From assembly GCF_003605435.1 (NCBI RefSeq), contig NZ_QXQB01000001.1:310001-374000 (forward strand): a stretch of DNA of 64,000 bases, given 5' to 3'. The DNA comes from Paenibacillus pinisoli. Lineage in GTDB: Bacteria; Bacillota; Bacilli; Paenibacillales; Paenibacillaceae. Below are positions 17,137 through 25,181 of this stretch, in pieces. The notes under the pieces were generated by a model. That model worked only from the letters and a program-made list of their open reading frames with translations, searched no databases and was not told where the DNA came from. Position 1 is the stretch's first letter; every line of letters starts with the position of its first letter. The translations under genes were made by a program, and so were the position numbers.

Positions 17137-18870
17137 TTAGCTCAGCTCCTTACATGCTTTATAGACTTCAAGCGGAAGGAATGGATTGCCGTCATACTTG
17201 AGCAAGCTTTCGATTTTCTCGGAGAAGCCTGCGTACATTTTAATTTGGCCGGCCAACTGAGCCGTTGCATTGTTCTCAATCACAACTACTTTTTTGGCCT
17301 TCTCCAAATATGGCGCAAGCGCATCCGCAGGGAACGGATGGATCTGGCGGACCGTTACATGGTTGCTGGATACGCCGTCTTGCGCAAGCATCTCTCTTGC
17401 CGCATCAATTGTACCACCGGTCGATCCCATCCCGATAATGAGCAGATCCGGTGTCTCGCCCTGCGCATCCACACGAATGGCCTCGCGGATCGATAGATTG
17501 TTCAGCTTGTTGAGGCGCTTATCCATCATGAGCTGGCGATTGACCGCATTCTCAGACGGACGGCCGACTTCGTCATGCTCAACGCCTGTTACGTGATGCA
17601 GACCGCCCTTCTCGCCCGGCAGCACGCGCGGGGAGATGCCGTCTTCCGTGAATTCGTAACGCTTGAATAGCTCCGGGCCTTCCAGCGCCGGAGGTTCTGT
17701 CACCAGCTTGCCGCGGGAGATTTGCACCTTGCTGTAATCTAGCGGCTCGCAGGACTGCTTGCCCAGTGATAGCTGCAGATCCGTCATGACAATGACCGGC
17801 ACCTGGTATTGCTCCGATACGTTGAACGCTTCAATCATATCGTAGAAACAATCCTCGATAGATGCAGGCGCAATCACGACCTTCGGAATTTCACCATGCG
17901 TGCCGTATACCATCGCATTCAAGTCGGATTGCTCCTGCTTGGTAGGCAGGCCGGTCGAAGGGCCGCCGCGCTGTGTATTGACAATGACAAGCGGCGTCTC
18001 TGTCATGCCCGCCAGGCCAATCGCTTCCATCATAAGCGACAACCCTGGACCAGCGGATGCCGTCATCGTCCGAACGCCTGCATAGTTGGCGCCGATCGCC
18101 ATCGTCACAGCCGCAATCTCGTCCTCTGTCTGAACGACAGTGCCGCCGAATTTGGGCAGCTTCTTAATCAGATATTCCATAATTTCGGATGCCGGTGTAA
18201 TCGGATACGCAGACATCAGCCGGCAGCCGGCTGCGATACTCCCCAGCCCGATTGCTTCATTGCCGATCATGAACAGCTTCTGCTTGCCGTCCGCTTCATC
18301 CAGCTTGAATTCGTCTAGCGGCCCTCCCGCTTGCTCCAACACAAATTCGGCGCCGCTCTTTACCGCTTCGATATTTTTCTCCACGATCGCCGGACCTTTC
18401 CGACCGAACTCCTCTTCAACCGCTTTGTTGAATACTTCGAGCGGCAGGCCAAGGAGAGCCCATGACGCGCCCGATGCGACCATGTTCTTCATTAGAGATG
18501 TGCCGAGCTCCTCGGCCATCTTCGTAATCGGCACAGCAAATAAGCGGGCGTCGATTCCTTCCGGCACGGTCGGACCGAATTTGGCATCCGCTACGATAAC
18601 TCCGCCTTTGCGCAATTCGTGAGCATTCAGATCAATACTCTCCTGATCGAATGCTACCAGAATATCGAGATCATCCGAGATCGCCCGAATTGGCTTCGTG
18701 CTGATGCGGATTTTATTATTCGTATGACCGCCCTTTATACGAGACGAAAAATGACGGTACCCATATAAGTAATAACCCAGCCGGTTAAGCGCTGTGGAAA
18801 AAATACGGTCGGTACTCTCTACGCCTTCACCTTGCTGACCGCCAATCTTCCAAGATAATTGACTTATCAA
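17137..18870 (-). CDS. korA: 2-oxoacid:ferredoxin oxidoreductase, fused gamma-alpha subunit
   Basis: A 577-residue two-domain subunit. Residues about 1-190 are the gamma domain (SWKIGGQQGEGVEST, RIKGGHTN); about 195-577 are the alpha domain (GNEAIGLGSIAAGCRLMSAYPITPASEIMEY, then TMTASAGPGLSLMMEAIGLA). TTG 18870 is chosen as the start because AGGAG lies 9 nt upstream and the product then opens with the family-typical (M)ISQLSWKIGGQQGEG. A GTG/ATG-type start at 18903 would add 11 residues with no ribosome-binding site. Operon with korB; CcpA-like sites lie upstream. Confidence 0.93.
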   Translation of the reverse strand: MISQLSWKIGGQQGEGVESTDRIFSTALNRLGYYLYGYRHFSSRIKGGHTNNKIRISTKPIRAISDDLDILVAFDQESIDLNAHELRKGGVIVADAKFGPTVPEGIDARLFAVPITKMAEELGTSLMKNMVASGASWALLGLPLEVFNKAVEEEFGRKGPAIVEKNIEAVKSGAEFVLEQAGGPLDEFKLDEADGKQKLFMIGNEAIGLGSIAAGCRLMSAYPITPASEIMEYLIKKLPKFGGTVVQTEDEIAAVTMAIGANYAGVRTMTASAGPGLSLMMEAIGLAGMTETPLVIVNTQRGGPSTGLPTKQEQSDLNAMVYGTHGEIPKVVIAPASIEDCFYDMIEAFNVSEQYQVPVIVMTDLQLSLGKQSCEPLDYSKVQISRGKLVTEPPALEGPELFKRYEFTEDGISPRVLPGEKGGLHHVTGVEHDEVGRPSENAVNRQLMMDKRLNKLNNLSIREAIRVDAQGETPDLLIIGMGSTGGTIDAAREMLAQDGVSSNHVTVRQIHPFPADALAPYLEKAKKVVVIENNATAQLAGQIKMYAGFSEKIESLLKYDGNPFLPLEVYKACKELS

Positions 18871-18924
18871 AATGCCCATCTCCTCTGCTTCATGAAGGTG
18901 CATGAAATTTCGACAACATTAAGC

Positions 18925-18954
18925 ATTATATAATAGAAACGATTATAGTCACAA
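18925..18954 (-). promoter_or_regulatory. korAB promoter
   Basis: On the minus strand TTGTGA, 18 bp, TATAAT lies about 55 bp before the korA start. A second possible promoter (TTGCAA, 17 bp, TAAAAT) lies just upstream and overlaps one of the cre-like sites. Confidence 0.6.
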
Positions 18955-18968
18955 CAATTTTATGTTTG

Positions 18969-19001
18969 AGATAGCGCTTTTGCAAGATGTAAACGCTTAG
19001 A
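18969..19001. promoter_or_regulatory. Two CcpA (cre)-like sites upstream of korAB
   Basis: TGTAAACGCTTAGA (18988-19001, plus strand) matches the cre consensus TGWAARCGYTWNCW at 13 of 14 positions. CAAAAGCGCTATCT (minus strand of 18969-18982) matches at 12 of 14. They are six bp apart and 100-130 bp upstream of korA, which suggests carbon-catabolite control of 2-oxoacid oxidation. Confidence 0.6.
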
Positions 19002-19054
19002 TAAAAGATAGTTTGTTGCGATCATTCCCATATCGGTACGAGATCAGATTCCGA

Positions 19055-20008
19055 TTAATCCGCGGGGAGTTGTCCCCTTAGGAACGAGATAGCATTGCCC
19101 GACATAATCCCTCCAGCTTGCTCAGCGCTGTATCTCTTCAAAAGCGCTTCATGCAGAGCGGCAACTTGTCCGGGATGGGCAAGTCCCTGCACATGGCGGT
19201 CGATTCCGTCAAAATCGGATCCCAGCGCCAGATGCTTCTCGCCCCCAAGCGCGCATATGTGCTCCACATGGCGCAGCACATCGTCTATCTTAGCGTCGCC
19301 AGAGGCGCGCAGAAATTGCGGCACATAGGTGATGCCAATCAAACCGCCGCTTTCCATAATCGCTCTGAGCTGCAGCTCAGTCAAATTGCGGGGATGGTCG
19401 CATAGCTCGCGCACATTGGAATGTGAGGCGACAATAGGCCTCGCCGACAACGCCGCAACATCCCAAAAAGCCCGCTCCGACAAATGCGAGACATCGACGA
19501 TAATGCCGAGCCTGTTGCACTCCTGCACTAATGCTGCGCCCTGTTCCGTCAATCCGCCGCCCCTTGATTCCATTACACCATCCGCGGCCCAATTCGCATC
19601 GTTCCATGTAAGCCCCGCAGCCCGCACGCCAAGCCGTTTCAGCAGCCGAAGCATAGACAGCCTGCCTCTTAGCCCTCCCACGCCTTCTAGCGACAGTAAA
19701 GCGCCAATCTTGCCTTCCTGGAGGCATGTGTCCAGATCTGACGCAGTCCGAATCAGCTTCAGCTCCGGATGGCACAGCACTTTCTCATACAAGAGATCTA
19801 TACTTTCCAATATGGGGTCTATCCCATGATAGTCGTGCCGGTTCGGCGATATAAATACAGCAAAAGTCTGGAGAACAACGCCGCCCTCTTTCAGCCGGTC
19901 CAGCGTGACATCCAGTATGCCAGGCTTATTGCCTTGAAAATTCAATTCCCGGTCCTTCAGCAGCTTGGACAATACGTCACAGTGAAAATCCGCAATCTCC
20001 ATAACCAT
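19055..20008 (-). CDS. M19 membrane-dipeptidase-type dipeptidase
   Basis: A 317-residue zinc-dependent peptidase of family M19 (renal dipeptidase-like), a TIM-barrel enzyme hydrolysing dipeptides. The N-terminal metal motif DFHCD (HxD) is at residues 8-12; further ligands are placed by LLSLEGVGG, DVSHLSERAFWDV, ARPIVASHSNVREL and the terminal HLALGSDFDGID. No signal peptide, so it is cytoplasmic. AGGAGG precedes ATGs at 20008 and 20002; either is possible. It lies between spoVS and korAB, each separated by terminators or promoters. Confidence 0.92.
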   Translation of the reverse strand: MVMEIADFHCDVLSKLLKDRELNFQGNKPGILDVTLDRLKEGGVVLQTFAVFISPNRHDYHGIDPILESIDLLYEKVLCHPELKLIRTASDLDTCLQEGKIGALLSLEGVGGLRGRLSMLRLLKRLGVRAAGLTWNDANWAADGVMESRGGGLTEQGAALVQECNRLGIIVDVSHLSERAFWDVAALSARPIVASHSNVRELCDHPRNLTELQLRAIMESGGLIGITYVPQFLRASGDAKIDDVLRHVEHICALGGEKHLALGSDFDGIDRHVQGLAHPGQVAALHEALLKRYSAEQAGGIMSGNAISFLRGQLPAD

Positions 20009-20033
20009 TCATCCTCCTAGCTTGTCTCAAAGC

Positions 20034-20062
20034 AAAAAACCTGTCTACGGGGTAAACAGGCT
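20034..20062 (-). terminator. Terminator after spoVS
   Basis: CCTGTTTAC paired with GTAGACAGG (one mismatch) followed by T6 on the minus strand, about 30 nt past the spoVS stop. Confidence 0.8.
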
Positions 20063-20090
20063 GATGTCGTGGTGTATGCATGCGGACCCG

Positions 20091-20351
20091 TTAGCGCGGC
20101 TCCACAATGAGTTTTATCGCGGTGCGATCCTCTCCGTCGATGACGATATCCGTAAACGCAGGGATGCAAATGAGATCCACCCCGCTAGGGGCGACAAACC
20201 CGCGCGCAATGGCTACCGCCTTAATCGCTTGATTCAGTGCGCCCGCGCCGATGGCCTGGAGCTCAGCGCCGCCGCGTTCGCGCAATACGCCTGCCAGCGC
20301 ACCTGCGACGGAATTCGGATTGGACTTCGCTGATACTTTTAATACGTCCAT
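20091..20351 (-). CDS. spoVS: Stage V sporulation protein S
   Basis: An 86-residue Alba-like protein (MDVLKVSAKSNPNSVAGALAG...), full length and near-identical in pattern to B. subtilis SpoVS, which is needed for spore coat and cortex progression and affects septation. Glycine- and alanine-rich, no membrane segments. GGGGAGG precedes the ATG. It sits downstream of ymdB, as in B. subtilis, behind its own terminator-flanked SigH-type promoter. Confidence 0.97.
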   Translation of the reverse strand: MDVLKVSAKSNPNSVAGALAGVLRERGGAELQAIGAGALNQAIKAVAIARGFVAPSGVDLICIPAFTDIVIDGEDRTAIKLIVEPR

Positions 20352-20400
20352 GAAAAGTACCTCCCCTGGAATGTTGGATAGATTCCACTTCTAAAATACT

Positions 20401-20425
20401 ATTCGAGAGAAGGCGAAAAATTCCT
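20401..20425 (-). promoter_or_regulatory. SigH-type promoter for spoVS
   Basis: On the minus strand GCAGGAATT (-35) and GAAT (-10) have exactly 17 nt between AGGA and GAAT, the spacing of the B. subtilis spoVG SigH promoter. It lies about 50 bp before the spoVS start. B. subtilis spoVS is known to be SigH-controlled. Confidence 0.75.
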
Positions 20426-20479
20426 GCTTTTATCGCTCTAACTTTACTAACAGTTCTGAATTGTCTGATTTTGGTTCGC

Positions 20480-20506
20480 AAAAAAAGACTGCTCTTCAGA
20501 GCAGCC
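20480..20506 (-). terminator. Terminator after ymdB
   Basis: CTGCTCT - TC - AGAGCAG followed by a run of T on the minus strand, at the ymdB stop. Confidence 0.85.
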
Positions 20507-20511
20507 TGATC

Positions 20512-21306
20512 TTACATGAGCAGCCAATCCTCTTCCGTCAGACGGATTTTGGTCAGCTTGGTCGCTTTGCCGGTCGCTTCATCAATCTGTACGGACAATC
20601 CGTGCAGATGCCACTTGCCTTCGTCCACCACGAACCGCGATGGAAGCTGGGTCAGGAAACGATGCAGCACGGCGCCTTTCTCCATGCCCAGCACGCCTTC
20701 CTTGGAGCCCACCATGCCGACATCGGTAATATAAGCCGTGCCTTCCGGCAATATCGTGTCGTCATTGGTCTGCACATGCGTGTGCGTGCCAAGCACGATC
20801 GACGCTCTGCCGTCCAGATGCCAGCCCATGGCGATTTTCTCTGAAGTCGCTTCCGCATGGAAGTCGACCAGAATCGCTTTGGTCGTCTCCTGGGCTTCCT
20901 CAATCAGGCTATCGGCCGTCTGGAACGGACAATCGATCGGCGGCAGGAACGCGCGGCCTTGCAAATTAATGATGGCCAGCTGCTTGCCGTTCGCCTTAAT
21001 GATCGCCATGCCCTTGCCCGGCGCCTGAGGAGAGAAGTTCGCGGGGCGCACGATTCTCGGCTCATCGTCGATCCATTCGAAGATGTCCTTATTGTCCCAA
21101 GTGTGGTTGCCCATCGTAATGCCGTGAACGCCCCACTCAAAAAACTCGCGTGCGATGTTTTTCGTAATGCCCCGCCCTGCGGCGGCATTTTCCCCATTCA
21201 CGATTATGATATGCGGATTATATTTGTCGCGCAGCGCAGGCAATACCTGCTTCAGCGCGCCCCTTCCCACATTTCCTACAATGTCTCCGATAAATAATAC
21301 GTTCAT
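20512..21306 (-). CDS. ymdB: YmdB metallophosphodiesterase
   Basis: A 264-residue calcineurin-like phosphoesterase of the YmdB (TIGR00282) family; in B. subtilis it hydrolyses 2',3'-cyclic nucleotides and controls biofilm versus motility. Metal-binding motifs are GDIVGNVGR (D8), VNGENAAAGRG, MGNHTWDN (H) and VLGTHTHVQT. ATG 21306, preceded by AAGGAAGG, gives the family start MNVLFIGDIVG; longer readings have no ribosome-binding site. It follows rny as in Bacillus, separated by a hairpin. Confidence 0.96.
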   Translation of the reverse strand: MNVLFIGDIVGNVGRGALKQVLPALRDKYNPHIIIVNGENAAAGRGITKNIAREFFEWGVHGITMGNHTWDNKDIFEWIDDEPRIVRPANFSPQAPGKGMAIIKANGKQLAIINLQGRAFLPPIDCPFQTADSLIEEAQETTKAILVDFHAEATSEKIAMGWHLDGRASIVLGTHTHVQTNDDTILPEGTAYITDVGMVGSKEGVLGMEKGAVLHRFLTQLPSRFVVDEGKWHLHGLSVQIDEATGKATKLTKIRLTEEDWLLM

Positions 21307-21337
21307 CCTGCTATCCTTCCTTTTATAAGCCTGAATG

Positions 21338-21366
21338 CAGAAAAGTGGCTGACAAGCAGCCACTTC
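21338..21366 (-). terminator. Terminator between rny and ymdB
   Basis: AAGTGGCTG - CTTGT - CAGCCACTT followed by TTCT on the minus strand. The T-run is short, so some read-through into ymdB is likely. Confidence 0.75.
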
Positions 21367-21384
21367 TCCGAATGCATATGCCTA

Positions 21385-22932
21385 TTACTTCGCGTATTCC
21401 ACTGCTCTAGTCTCACGAATTACCGTAACTTTAATATGTCCCGGATAATCGAGTTCGCTCTCGATCTTCTTCGTAATATCGCGAGCAAGACGGAACGCTT
21501 CCGTATCGTCGATCTTCTCTGGCTGTACCATTACGCGCACCTCGCGGCCCGCTTGAATCGCGTACGACTTCTCAACGCCGTCGAACGATTCCGTAATAGC
21601 TTCCAGCTTCTCCAGACGCTTGATATACGTCTCCAGCGTCTCGCGGCGTGCTCCAGGGCGCGCTGCGGACAAGGCGTCCGCCGCTCCGACCAGCATTGCA
21701 ATAACGGAAGTCGCTTCCGTATCGCCGTGGTGAGAAGCAATACTGTTAATAACAACTGGATGCTCCTTGTATTTCTTGGCCAGTTCCACGCCAATCTCAA
21801 CGTGGGAGCCTTCCACTTCGTGGTCAAGCGCTTTGCCGATATCATGCAGCAAGCCTGCGCGCTTCGCCAGCGTAATGTCCTCGCCGAGCTCCGCTGCCAT
21901 CAGTCCTGTCAGATAGGCAACCTCCATCGAGTGCTTAAGCACGTTCTGACCATAGCTAGTCCGATATTTAAGCCGTCCCAGTATTTTGATCAGATCCGGA
22001 TGCAATCCATGAACGCCAACCTCAAATGTCGCTTGTTCGCCGTATTCACGGACACGCTCGTCAATTTCCTTGCGGGATTTCTCAACCATCTCTTCAATTC
22101 TCGCAGGGTGGATACGACCGTCCGCTACCAGCTTCTCAAGGGAAGTACGAGCTATCTCACGGCGAATCGGGTCAAAGCCGGACAGAATGACCGCTTCCGG
22201 TGTATCGTCGATAATGAGATCGATACCGGTCAATGTTTCCAAAGCGCGGATATTACGGCCTTCACGACCAATGATACGGCCCTTCATCTCTTCATTAGGC
22301 AGGGTAACTACGGATACCGTTGTCTCTGCCACATGATCGGCCGCACAACGCTGAATCGCCAGCGATATAATGTCACGCGCTTTTTTGTCTGCTTCTTCCT
22401 TCGCTTGTTGTTCGATTTCCTTGATCATTTGCGCGGTCTCGTGACGTACTTCCTGTTCGACATTGGTCAAAATAATTGACTTCGCGTCCTCCATTGTCAA
22501 GCTGGAAATACGTTCAAGTTCGCTAAGCTGCTGCTTATAAATGGAGTCAATCTGCTCTTGTGTTTCTTCGATTCTTTTCTCCTTGTTGGCTACAGTTTCT
22601 TCTTTGCGTTCTAGCGCTTCTAATTTCTTATCCAGCGACTCTTCTTTCTGGAGCAGGCGTCTTTCCTGACGTTGCGCCTCATTGCGCCGCTCGCGGATGT
22701 CTTTCTCAGCTTCTGCACGTAGCTTGTGGACTTCGTCTTTCGCCTCGAGTACCGTTTCTTTCTTCTGTGCCTCTGCTTCCTTCTTCGCATTTTCTACGAT
22801 TTGGACCGCAGCTTGCTCAGCGCTTGAAATTTTCGCCTCGGCAATCGACTTTCGAGTAAAATAACCAATCCCAAAGAAAATTGCGCCAACAAGGATTAGA
22901 ATCGGGATCAAGATCCAGATGTTTACATCCAT
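21385..22932 (-). CDS. rny: Ribonuclease Y
   Basis: A 515-residue membrane-anchored endoribonuclease that initiates mRNA decay. It has an N-terminal transmembrane helix (about 2-24), a long coiled coil rich in E/K/R/A (about 30-190), a KH domain containing [15 protein letters not shown], and an HD domain with the metal pair in [15 protein letters not shown] 22932 behind AAGGAGGTG is preferred over GTG three codons earlier. RicA, encoded elsewhere in this window, is part of the complex that acts with RNase Y. Confidence 0.98.
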   Translation of the reverse strand: MDVNIWILIPILILVGAIFFGIGYFTRKSIAEAKISSAEQAAVQIVENAKKEAEAQKKETVLEAKDEVHKLRAEAEKDIRERRNEAQRQERRLLQKEESLDKKLEALERKEETVANKEKRIEETQEQIDSIYKQQLSELERISSLTMEDAKSIILTNVEQEVRHETAQMIKEIEQQAKEEADKKARDIISLAIQRCAADHVAETTVSVVTLPNEEMKGRIIGREGRNIRALETLTGIDLIIDDTPEAVILSGFDPIRREIARTSLEKLVADGRIHPARIEEMVEKSRKEIDERVREYGEQATFEVGVHGLHPDLIKILGRLKYRTSYGQNVLKHSMEVAYLTGLMAAELGEDITLAKRAGLLHDIGKALDHEVEGSHVEIGVELAKKYKEHPVVINSIASHHGDTEATSVIAMLVGAADALSAARPGARRETLETYIKRLEKLEAITESFDGVEKSYAIQAGREVRVMVQPEKIDDTEAFRLARDITKKIESELDYPGHIKVTVIRETRAVEYAK

Positions 22933-23039
22933 CTTGTTCACCTCCTTGTTGCATACACCAAGGCATTGCTTGGGATGTTATTAGGTTTTCAACCGGTTCC
23001 ATACCGTTTCATCATGTTCCATTTTGACGAAATAAATCG

Positions 23040-23076
23040 TTTTGAATCAACTTTTGGAAGAAAAATCGATTCAAAA
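23040..23076. repeat. Inverted repeat upstream of rny
   Basis: TTTTGAATC (23040-23048) and GATTCAAAA (23068-23076) form a perfect 9-bp inverted repeat with a 19-bp spacer, 108-144 bp before rny. It may be an operator or a 5'-UTR stem. No T-run follows. Confidence 0.5.
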
Positions 23077-23115
23077 TTGTGAAGGAATACATCATCATTT
23101 TATCTTTACATAAAA

Positions 23116-23823
23116 TCAGTTGTCAAGCAAAACGCCATCATCTTCCTGCTCTCCGTTATCGTTGTCCTTCCACTCTATGCCGCGAATTGCCTCACGCACG
23201 ACATCGCCTGGAAATCCTCTGCGCATGAGAAAGCCCATCAGCTTGGCCTTGCGCCCCTTCATATCGCCTTTTATCGTCCGGCTTTTCTTCTCTGCCAGCT
23301 TTTTTGCCGCGTCCAGCTCGCTCTCCCGGTCCAGCTCCGTTACCGCTTCCGCTGCGACTTGCTTCGGAACTCCGCGCTGCTGCAGCTCCTGCCGGATCAT
23401 CAGCCTGCCCTTTAGCCCGCTGCGCATTCGGCTTGTCGCAAATTGACGCGCATATTGTTCATCATCCACAAGTTGCTCCGATTCTAAACGGTTCAGCGCA
23501 TATTCAATATTGTCCTCCTGCAGCTCCTTGCGGCCCAAATATTGCCCGATCGCTTTTCTCGTGCGGGGTTTGGCTCCCAAATAAGCAATAGCAAGCGCGT
23601 AAGCCTTATACCGCTCATCTTCATTGCGAATTTCCTCCACCTGCGCCTTCGGCAGAAACTGCCCATTGAGCAGCCTAAAGCGGATCATGATGTCCTCGTG
23701 CACCGACAGCAGCGGCTCCTCCGTCTCGGGATCGGGAAAGATCAAATACCGCTTCTTCTCCGACCGGTCGCGCTTGACCGCCCCGATGATCCAGCCCTCT
23801 TCATGATCGCGGTCCAAGTCCAT
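23116..23823 (-). CDS. recX: Recombination regulator RecX
   Basis: A 235-residue helical-repeat protein that modulates RecA filaments. It shows the RecX three-helix modules (YALAIAYLGAKPRTRKAIGQYL; NRLESEQLVDDEQYARQFATSRMR; GLKGRLMIRQELQQRGV). It is longer than enterobacterial RecX, as in Bacillus, with an N-terminal ~70-residue domain. The start is ATG 23823 with AGGAGG nine nt upstream; a longer frame to 23886 would run back through the recA terminator. Downstream of recA. Confidence 0.93.
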   Translation of the reverse strand: MDLDRDHEEGWIIGAVKRDRSEKKRYLIFPDPETEEPLLSVHEDIMIRFRLLNGQFLPKAQVEEIRNEDERYKAYALAIAYLGAKPRTRKAIGQYLGRKELQEDNIEYALNRLESEQLVDDEQYARQFATSRMRSGLKGRLMIRQELQQRGVPKQVAAEAVTELDRESELDAAKKLAEKKSRTIKGDMKGRKAKLMGFLMRRGFPGDVVREAIRGIEWKDNDNGEQEDDGVLLDN

Positions 23824-23842
23824 GGCTAGCACCCTCCTATAC

Positions 23843-23880
23843 AAAAACGTCGCCGCTCCCCATGGAGAGCGACGACCTTT
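23843..23880 (-). terminator. Terminator/attenuator between recA and recX
   Basis: GTCGTCGCTC paired with GAGCGGCGAC, then ACGTTTTTG on the minus strand. It begins at the recA stop and ends 20 nt before recX, which would make recX a minor read-through product. Confidence 0.82.
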
Positions 23881-23887
23881 ATACAAT

Positions 23888-24943
23888 TTATTCTAGTTCG
23901 AAATCCAATTCATCTTCATCTTCTTCATCAGCAGAGAAGTTAGCCGGTGAAGCCGTTGCGGACAAATTGCTCGCATCGCGAATTTGCTTCTCAATTTCAG
24001 CCGCAAGTTCCTTATTGTCTTTCAAAAACTGCTTGGCATTCTCGCGACCTTGGCCAAGCCGCTCGCCGTTATACGAGAACCAGGCGCCGCTCTTCTGAAC
24101 AATATCCTGCTCCACGCCGATATCGATCAAGCTGCCTTCCTTCGAGATGCCTTCGCCGTACATAATGTCGATCTCCGCTTGCTTGAATGGAGGGGCCACT
24201 TTATTCTTGACAACCTTGATGCGTGTACGGTTGCCGACCATGTCATTGCCCTGCTTCAGCGTCTCGATACGGCGCACATCCAGCCGCACGCTGGAGTAGA
24301 ACTTAAGCGCGCGTCCGCCCGGAGTCGTCTCCGGATTGCCGAACATTACGCCGACCTTCTCGCGCAACTGGTTAATAAAGATGGCGATCGTCTTCGACTT
24401 CGCAATGGCGCCGGACAGCTTCCGGAGCGCCTGCGACATCAGACGAGCCTGCAGACCAACGTGGGAGTCGCCCATGTCGCCCTCGATCTCAGCCTTCGGC
24501 ACGAGTGCCGCAACGGAGTCAACGACGATAATATCAACAGCCCCGCTTCGTACAAGCGCTTCTGCGATCTCAAGCGCCTGCTCGCCTGTATCCGGCTGCG
24601 AAAGCAGCAATTCGTCAATGTTGACGCCCAGCTTGCTGGCATATAGCGGGTCCAGCGCATGCTCTGCGTCGATGAAAGCGGCTTGTCCGCCGATGCGTTG
24701 TACTTCTGCAATGGCATGAAGCGCAACGGTCGTCTTACCAGACGATTCCGGTCCGTATACTTCAACTACCCTGCCTCTTGGCAATCCGCCGATGCCAAGC
24801 GCGATATCTAGAGCAAGCGAGCCGCTAGGCACGGTCTCAACCTGCATGTGTGTCGATTCACCCAATTTCATAATGGAGCCTTTGCCAAATTGCTTCTCAA
24901 TCTGGCGTAGAGCGTTATCTAATGCTGCGCGACGATCCGCCAA
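23888..24943 (-). CDS. recA: Recombinase RecA
   Basis: A 351-residue DNA strand-exchange and SOS co-protease protein. Walker A is GPESSGKTT (64-72), Walker B region [12 protein letters not shown], loop L1/L2 motifs [10 protein letters not shown] and [21 protein letters not shown] are intact, and the acidic C-terminus ([13 protein letters not shown]) is typical. TTG 24943 is chosen because it gives (M)[19 protein letters not shown], the family N-terminus, with AAGGATG upstream; GTG 24961 is the alternative. The promoter carries a LexA box. Confidence 0.97.
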   Translation of the reverse strand: MADRRAALDNALRQIEKQFGKGSIMKLGESTHMQVETVPSGSLALDIALGIGGLPRGRVVEVYGPESSGKTTVALHAIAEVQRIGGQAAFIDAEHALDPLYASKLGVNIDELLLSQPDTGEQALEIAEALVRSGAVDIIVVDSVAALVPKAEIEGDMGDSHVGLQARLMSQALRKLSGAIAKSKTIAIFINQLREKVGVMFGNPETTPGGRALKFYSSVRLDVRRIETLKQGNDMVGNRTRIKVVKNKVAPPFKQAEIDIMYGEGISKEGSLIDIGVEQDIVQKSGAWFSYNGERLGQGRENAKQFLKDNKELAAEIEKQIRDASNLSATASPANFSADEEDEDELDFELE

Positions 24944-24974
24944 CCCACTCACATCCTTCACTATTTATACTTGT

Positions 24975-25003
24975 ATGATACCTTATTTCGGACCCGTTGC
25001 CAA
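24975..25003 (-). promoter_or_regulatory. recA promoter
   Basis: TTGGCA, 17 bp, TATCAT on the minus strand, about 30 bp before the coding start and just downstream of the LexA box. Confidence 0.85.
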
Positions 25004-25012
25004 TAGTTTTTT

Positions 25013-25026
25013 CGAACACACATTCG
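25013..25026. promoter_or_regulatory. LexA (SOS) box of recA
   Basis: CGAACACACATTCG is a 14-bp match to the Gram-positive LexA box (CGAACnnnnGTTCG type; one arm has ATTCG). It lies 9 bp upstream of the -35. Confidence 0.88.
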
Positions 25027-25081
25027 TAATTTTTATGCCCACGCCCTCTCTCCCGCATCCATCCGCCGGCGAAGAAGGCAT

Positions 25082-25116
25082 AAAAAAACCGCAGCAAAGT
25101 GCTCTTCGCCACGGTT
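25082..25116 (-). terminator. Terminator after cinA
   Basis: An AACCG...CGGTT hairpin with several G-T pairs, followed by T7 on the minus strand, in the cinA-recA gap. Confidence 0.75.
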
Positions 25117-25181
25117 CTTCCGGTAATTAAAGCCTATTATAACGCCTTGTTCGACATTTGACAACGTTTTATTGACAGCTC

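Noticed and set aside
18871..18903. korA start at 18903
   Set aside because: No ribosome-binding site; TTG 18870 with AGGAG gives the conserved N-terminus.
21436..22479. 347-codon plus-strand frame opposite rny
   Set aside because: A shadow of the highly conserved RNase Y reading frame; no recognisable domain and no start signal.
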